From assembly GCF_039529295.1 (NCBI RefSeq), contig NZ_BAAAMN010000006.1:1-8903 (forward strand): a stretch of DNA of 8,903 nt, in the 5' to 3' direction. This stretch comes from Yaniella flava. Its GTDB lineage: Bacteria > Actinomycetota > Actinomycetes > Actinomycetales > Micrococcaceae. Positions 5,829 through 8,903 of the stretch are shown piece after piece. The translations under genes were made by a program, and so were the position numbers. Below the pieces are notes generated by a model. That model was not told where the DNA came from. It ran no database searches and saw only the letters and a program-made list of their open reading frames with translations. Numbering within the stretch: the stretch's first letter is position 1; each line of letters opens with the position of its first letter.

Positions 5829-6770
5829 CTAGTTATGCTTGACGGCCGATGGCTCGTGTGCTGCAATGCCAGCGGTTTCGATCTGGAATGTCGAGTGATG
5901 GATGGCCACATCGAAGTGCTCGGTCACGCACGTCTGAACTTGCCGCAGCTGCTCTGCCGCGTGCCCGCTGGTAAAACATTCATCTTTGACGACGATATGC
6001 GCGGTCAACACGGGCAACCCCGTCGCTACCGTGGACGCATGCAGGTCATGCACATCAAGGACGTGGTCCAACTCCATGATGTGACGACGTACCGCTGCCA
6101 GGTCGAGGCCTTTCGGCGTGAATTCCATGAGCACGCGAAGCGTTTCGCGCATCAGCACATACGCCCGCGGTGCGATCAACGCGACGATAAATAGGCTAGC
6201 GATAGCATCGGCCTGTTGGAACCCGGTGGTCGCAATGACAATAGACGCGACAATGACACCTACCGAGCCGAGCGCGTCATTGAGCACTTCGAGGAACGCG
6301 GCTCGCATATTGAAGTTCGCCCCGCGACTTGAAGCCAGGACTGCAATCGCGACGATGTTTGCAGCTAACCCAAGCACGCCAAAGATGAGTAGTTCAACGG
6401 CAGGGACCTCGGGCGGTTCAACGAGTCGACGTATCCCTTCGATGGCGGCGTACACACCGATGGCCAGCAGCAACGCCGCCTGCCCCAGCGCCGCAATGAC
6501 TTCGATGCGCCGGAAACCCCACGTGCGTTTTGCAGTTGGCGGTCTGAGCATTAAGGTCGCTGCGATCAGCGCGACCAAGAGTCCGGAGGCATCGGTTATG
6601 GCGTGGACTGTATCCGTGAGCAACGCCAAGCTTCCGGTGACGATGGAACCGACCAGCTGAACCACCACAATGATTACGGTGATGCCAAACGCGATCCACA
6701 GCTTTTTACGGTGATCCGGCGATTGTCCCGACTCGCCTACCGATGGACCATGATGATGACCTACGCCCAT
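5829..6770 (-). CDS. Cation diffusion facilitator (CDF) metal efflux transporter, CzcD-like
   Basis: A 313-residue inner-membrane antiporter expected to export Zn, Cd or Co in exchange for protons. The N-terminus is His-containing (MGVGHHHG). Six helices follow at roughly 25-46, 56-75, 92-115, 125-146, 160-181 and 186-206, then a cytoplasmic domain with the family's VHDLH and PVLTAH blocks. The TM2 site is H56-xxx-D60, with D53 before it. The TM5 site is E161-xxx-D165, where CzcD and ZitB have His-xxx-Asp. The gene overlaps the end of arsR by 10 bases, so the two are coupled and the ArsR protein is its likely repressor. I chose ATG at 6768-6770, with GGGGA upstream; a GTG 12 bases earlier (6780-6782) is an alternative start. 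Confidence 0.93.
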   Translation of the reverse strand: MGVGHHHGPSVGESGQSPDHRKKLWIAFGITVIIVVVQLVGSIVTGSLALLTDTVHAITDASGLLVALIAATLMLRPPTAKRTWGFRRIEVIAALGQAALLLAIGVYAAIEGIRRLVEPPEVPAVELLIFGVLGLAANIVAIAVLASSRGANFNMRAAFLEVLNDALGSVGVIVASIVIATTGFQQADAIASLFIVALIAPRAYVLMRETLRVLMEFTPKGLDLAAVRRHIMELDHVLDVHDLHASTVATGLPVLTAHIVVKDECFTSGHAAEQLRQVQTCVTEHFDVAIHHSTFQIETAGIAAHEPSAVKHN

Positions 6771-7150
6771 ACCCGTCCCCACTTCCGCACGACCGACTCG
6801 TCGGCATCGCGCAAATGTACGCAGAGTTGCGCGGCGTTGCCGGTGGCTTCCAACATTTTTTCAGCAGCGGCAATCAAAATTTTCAACAGCGCAGGTTCGG
6901 CTAACGCGTACCAGGTTGCACGGCCCTCGGGCCGAGGTGTGATCAATCCACACTCCACTAAAAACCGCAGATGTTTGCTCACCGTGGATTGCGCCAGACC
7001 CATATGGTCGACCAAATCGCGCACCCGATGCTCTCCCGAGGCCAAGTGCTGCAGGATCGCGAGACGGGCTGGGTCTGCGAATGCCTGAAACAGGTGGGCA
7101 TAGGCTTCTGTCGCTAGTTCGTCCAGTGCTACATTTTTATTCATCGCCAT
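6761..7150 (-). CDS. ArsR/SmtB-family metal-sensing repressor
   Basis: A 129-residue winged-helix repressor. The family core is clear: LFQAFADPARLAIL (20-33), the recognition helix region LAQSTVSKHL (52-61), and the wing EGRATWYALA (75-84). Possible sensor residues are C67, at the position of C61 in Mycobacterium CmtR, and C110 near the C-terminus, like CmtR C102; the CmtR C57 position is Phe here. H112 is also nearby. The coupled downstream gene is a CDF exporter, so it probably releases the operator when Zn, Cd, Pb or Co is in excess. No Shine-Dalgarno precedes the first ATG, and the promoter places the transcription start at or next to this codon, suggesting a leaderless mRNA. A second ATG at 7142-7144 is a possible start. 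Confidence 0.93.
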   Translation of the reverse strand: MAMNKNVALDELATEAYAHLFQAFADPARLAILQHLASGEHRVRDLVDHMGLAQSTVSKHLRFLVECGLITPRPEGRATWYALAEPALLKILIAAAEKMLEATGNAAQLCVHLRDADESVVRKWGRVWA

Positions 7151-7186
7151 ACAGCGATGATAGCCCTGTATGACGATTCAAGTAAA
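7148..7186 (-). promoter_or_regulatory. arsR-CDF promoter with ArsR operator; probably leaderless
   Basis: On the minus strand: -35-like TTTACT (7186-7181), an 18-base spacer, -10 TATCAT (7162-7157), six bases, then the ATG of arsR at 7150. Transcription would start at or next to the A of that ATG. A perfect inverted repeat, CATACAG-N11-CTGTATG (7148-7172), covers the -10 box and the start codon, which lies in one arm. Size and position fit an ArsR/SmtB operator, so autorepression is inferred. The -35 match is modest. Confidence 0.65.
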
Positions 7187-7194
7187 GGGGGGTT

Positions 7195-7211
7195 CGCCTG
7201 CGACGCAGACG
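7195..7211 (-). terminator. Weak hairpin after the amidohydrolase gene
   Basis: On the minus strand, CGTCTGC-GTC-GCAGGCG forms a 7-bp stem (one G-U pair) four bases after the amidohydrolase stop. It is followed by a C-run and TTTAC rather than a U-tract. It is placed where a terminator before the arsR promoter would be expected, but the hairpin is small. Confidence 0.25.
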
Positions 7212-7214
7212 AGC

Positions 7215-8108
7215 TCACGCCAACCTCAAAAGCTGCCTCGGGTTATGCCAGAGCACCTTGCGCATCCACTCGTCGCCAAGCCCCCAGTTATGCAACACCT
7301 CGAGCTGATGACTGTAGCTATGCGGGATCGTCGGGAAGTCGGTACCCAAGACCACTTTGTCTGCAAGCTGCGCCATCGTGTCGAGATAGCCGGTCGGCAT
7401 AGGTGCAACCTGCTCCATATACGGGGTCCCGACCATCGTGGTATCCAAATACACATTCGGAGCCCGACGTGCCAGTTCAGCAAACGCTTGATAATCAGGT
7501 AGACCAGCATGGGCAATGACCAACACCAAATCCGGGTAGCGTTCAACCAGCTCATAGATCGGCTCCGGTCCGGTAAATTCGCCTTCGTGCGGGCCGTTGC
7601 CACAATGGATGACGACCGGCACACCCGAGGTCGCAATCAATTCCCACGAGGATGCCAGCAGCGGATCAAGCGCCGAAAATGCGCCCACCTGGATGTGCAC
7701 TTTGAAGATCTGCGCACCTTCTTCGAGTACTCGGGCAACGAGTCCCTCAGCGCCAGGCTCTGGAAAGAACGTTGCCGAGTGAATGGCGTCATCATGCTGT
7801 GCGGCAAACCTCTTCGAGTATTCGTTGAGGAATTCCGCCATCACTGGACGATGCGCATAATTCAGTGTGCTAAACGCCGTGACACCAATATCGCGCAGAA
7901 TCTGCACTCGCTCTGCTTCGCTGTGGCGGTAGTGAATTGGCCACGCGGGTTCGCCCATTTCTGGGAGACGGTCGAAGAAGCCCCAGACTTTTTGCTGCAC
8001 TCGATCCGGCATAAAATGCACGTGCAGATCGATGAGGCCATCGAGGCCGAGCGCTGCTACATATCCGCGAACCTCGTCATCCGAGGTTGGGGCGACCAGC
8101 TGATTCAT
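7215..8108 (-). CDS. Amidohydrolase family protein (Amidohydrolase_2, TIM-barrel metal hydrolase)
   Basis: A 297-residue cytoplasmic protein with the metal-ligand pattern of the ACMSD-like amidohydrolase group: H29-x-H31 in DLHVHFMP, H168 in VVIHCGNGP, H200 in VIAHAGLP and D257 in LGTDFP. These should bind one divalent metal (often Zn) that activates water for hydrolysis or, in some members, decarboxylation. Length is normal for the family and the barrel appears complete. The ATG at 8106-8108 has TAGGAG at good spacing. It lies 86 bases downstream of the broken GlxA-family regulator on the same strand, and a cysteine hydrolase fragment lies beyond, so these may once have formed a catabolic cluster. 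The substrate is not evident. No clear promoter is visible in the 86-base gap. Confidence 0.9.
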   Translation of the reverse strand: MNQLVAPTSDDEVRGYVAALGLDGLIDLHVHFMPDRVQQKVWGFFDRLPEMGEPAWPIHYRHSEAERVQILRDIGVTAFSTLNYAHRPVMAEFLNEYSKRFAAQHDDAIHSATFFPEPGAEGLVARVLEEGAQIFKVHIQVGAFSALDPLLASSWELIATSGVPVVIHCGNGPHEGEFTGPEPIYELVERYPDLVLVIAHAGLPDYQAFAELARRAPNVYLDTTMVGTPYMEQVAPMPTGYLDTMAQLADKVVLGTDFPTIPHSYSHQLEVLHNWGLGDEWMRKVLWHNPRQLLRLA

Positions 8109-8194
8109 TGAAAACTCCTATGGTGAGACTGACAACACGCACTCTTGGCACAGTCTAATGAAGCGAGTCACGGACGACTGGCGAATGCACAAGA

Positions 8195-8674
8195 TCAGAA
8201 ACGGGAAGATCCCTCGAGCTGTGTGAATTGGTGCCGGTAGGCGGTGGGCGTGGTGCCGTAGGTCTGCACAAAGTTCTGGCGGAACGTCACAGGACTCGCG
8301 AAGCCACAGGCTTGCGCCACCTGACTGACCGACAACTCGGTGGTCTCCAACAGGCGCCGTGCCTCACCGAGGCGTCGCGCAAGAATCCATTTTGCCGGGC
8401 TGACCCCGGTATGCTCCCGGAACCGCCGCGAGAAGTTCCGTGGGCTCATTTGCACCTGCTCCGCGAGCACCTCTACGGTCAGCGTGTCCCCGAGATGGTG
8501 CATGGCCCAGTCCATGGCGACCCCGATCGGCCCGTCACGCATGGCGTCGTCAACCACGGGGCGCTCAATATACTGGGCTTGGCCGCCTTCGCGGTGTGGT
8601 GCAATAACCAAACGCCGAGCTACCGTAGTTGCCGCTTCAGCTCCAAGGCGGGTTCGAACCACGTGTAAGCACGC
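8195..8674 (-). pseudogene. GlxA-family (AraC-type) transcriptional regulator, N-terminal domain lost
   Basis: About 160 residues remain of a protein normally over 300 residues long. They comprise the last helix of the DJ-1/PfpI-like domain (ACLHVVRTRLGAEAA), the typical linker (HREGGQAQYIERPV) and the whole AraC-type double helix-turn-helix. The HTH runs from LTVEVLAEQVQMSPRNFSR through VSQVAQACGFASPVTFRQNF to TPTAYRHQF. Upstream of ACLH at about 8674 the reading frame no longer resembles the family and meets TAG at 8738-8740. The natural start and most of the ligand-sensing domain are absent. A GTG at 8660-8662 could start a 155-residue DNA-binding protein, but no Shine-Dalgarno is visible, so loss of function is more likely. 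It would have regulated neighbouring catabolic genes such as the amidohydrolase or the hydrolase. Confidence 0.8.
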
Positions 8675-8838
8675 GATGTCCAGGGCGAGTACTTCGAGGG
8701 ACCAATGGAGATCCAGTATCCGCCACGCGACGAGTCCCTAAACCGGATTCTCGAGGCCATGGATGCCGCTGAGCAGGCAGAGATCCCGGTGGTTGTTGTC
8801 CAGCACAAATTGCCTGAGGACGCACCGATTTTTGCTGG
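8675..8838 (+). pseudogene. Cysteine hydrolase (isochorismatase-like) fragment, broken at both ends
   Basis: The only plus-strand gene remnant. About 54 residues match the N-terminal part of the cysteine hydrolase / isochorismatase family: DVQGEYFEGP at the start, where D is the family's catalytic-triad aspartate; then IQYPPRDESLNRILEAMDAA; then IPVVVVQHKLPEDAPIFA. The usual hydrophobic beginning (a strand such as LLVID) is missing, because at about 8675 the sequence changes into the GlxA-family gene on the other strand, with an in-frame TAA at 8666-8668. After IFA at 8836 the family's usual continuation (Gly, then a region ending LHP) is not found. The frame stays open to the window end but looks unrelated. 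The catalytic Lys and Cys are absent. The ATG at 8705 has no Shine-Dalgarno. Confidence 0.7.
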
Positions 8839-8903
8839 GGGGTGCCTCTATCGTTTTTGTCAAGCGGCTTCTGAGAAGTTTTTTGCAGTAACTGTGGCTG
8901 TGG
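8837..8903. mobile_element. Possible end of a transposable element, running off the window
   Basis: Similarity to the hydrolase stops at GGGGGG (8837-8842). The sequence then turns T-rich and includes the small palindrome CTTCTGAGAAG (8868-8878). A start of GGGG followed about 40 bases later by GAGAAG is reminiscent of Tn3-family terminal repeats, which begin GGGG, but I do not recognise a specific element and no transposase is visible. It could also be a further deletion junction. Low confidence. Confidence 0.3.

Noticed and set aside
6771..6782. GTG start adding four residues to the CDF transporter.
   Set aside because: Possible, but the ATG at 6770 has a suitable GGGGA upstream and gives a typical His-containing N-terminus.
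7509..8111. A 200-codon plus-strand open frame opposite the amidohydrolase.
   Set aside because: Antisense to a gene with all its metal-ligand motifs; no domain is recognised.
1..8903. CRISPR array, tRNA or rRNA genes.
   Set aside because: No regularly spaced repeats and no cloverleaf or ribosomal sequence could be recognised by eye in the window.

Overview
The window looks like an accessory region of an actinobacterium of moderate GC. Codons are only mildly GC-biased, ATG, GTG and TTG starts all occur, and Shine-Dalgarno sequences are good at most genes. The YtrA-type GntR/ABC unit and the promoter that appears to give a leaderless mRNA also fit. The genus cannot be fixed from this sequence; a Micrococcales or Corynebacteriales member is plausible by inference. 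Every intact gene lies on the minus strand, so the window reads from right to left.

Right edge (8195-8903): two broken genes meet head to head. The C-terminal AraC-type half of a GlxA-family regulator (minus strand) joins at about 8675 to the N-terminal third of a cysteine hydrolase (isochorismatase-like, plus strand). This is the scar expected if the shared 5' region of a divergent pair was deleted. About 160 bases further on, the hydrolase similarity stops at a run of six G, and the last 65 bases may be the end of a mobile element. Left of the scar is an intact amidohydrolase (7215-8108).

Middle (5278-7172): a metal-responsive unit, arsR - CDF efflux transporter - cupin. The arsR promoter carries a 25-bp inverted repeat over its core, and its -10 box is placed so that the start codon is at or next to the transcription start. 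Then comes a separate unit (3060-5194): a YtrA-like GntR regulator, an ABC ATPase and a six-helix membrane protein, with an operator-like inverted repeat upstream and a strong hairpin downstream.

Left part (82-2820): a second metal-efflux unit, made of a free-standing HMA metal-binding protein, a P1B-type ATPase without its own N-terminal metal-binding domain, and another cupin. Its upstream region holds two tandem 18-bp repeats and a perfect 26-bp palindrome.

The most interesting pattern is that two different metal exporters (P1B ATPase and CDF) each have a related small cupin as the last gene of the unit. This suggests that the cupin is an accessory part of metal handling in this organism. 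The ATPase is itself unusual in its metal-site motifs: CPG in the helix that normally has CPC or SPC, and HEGS in the last helix.
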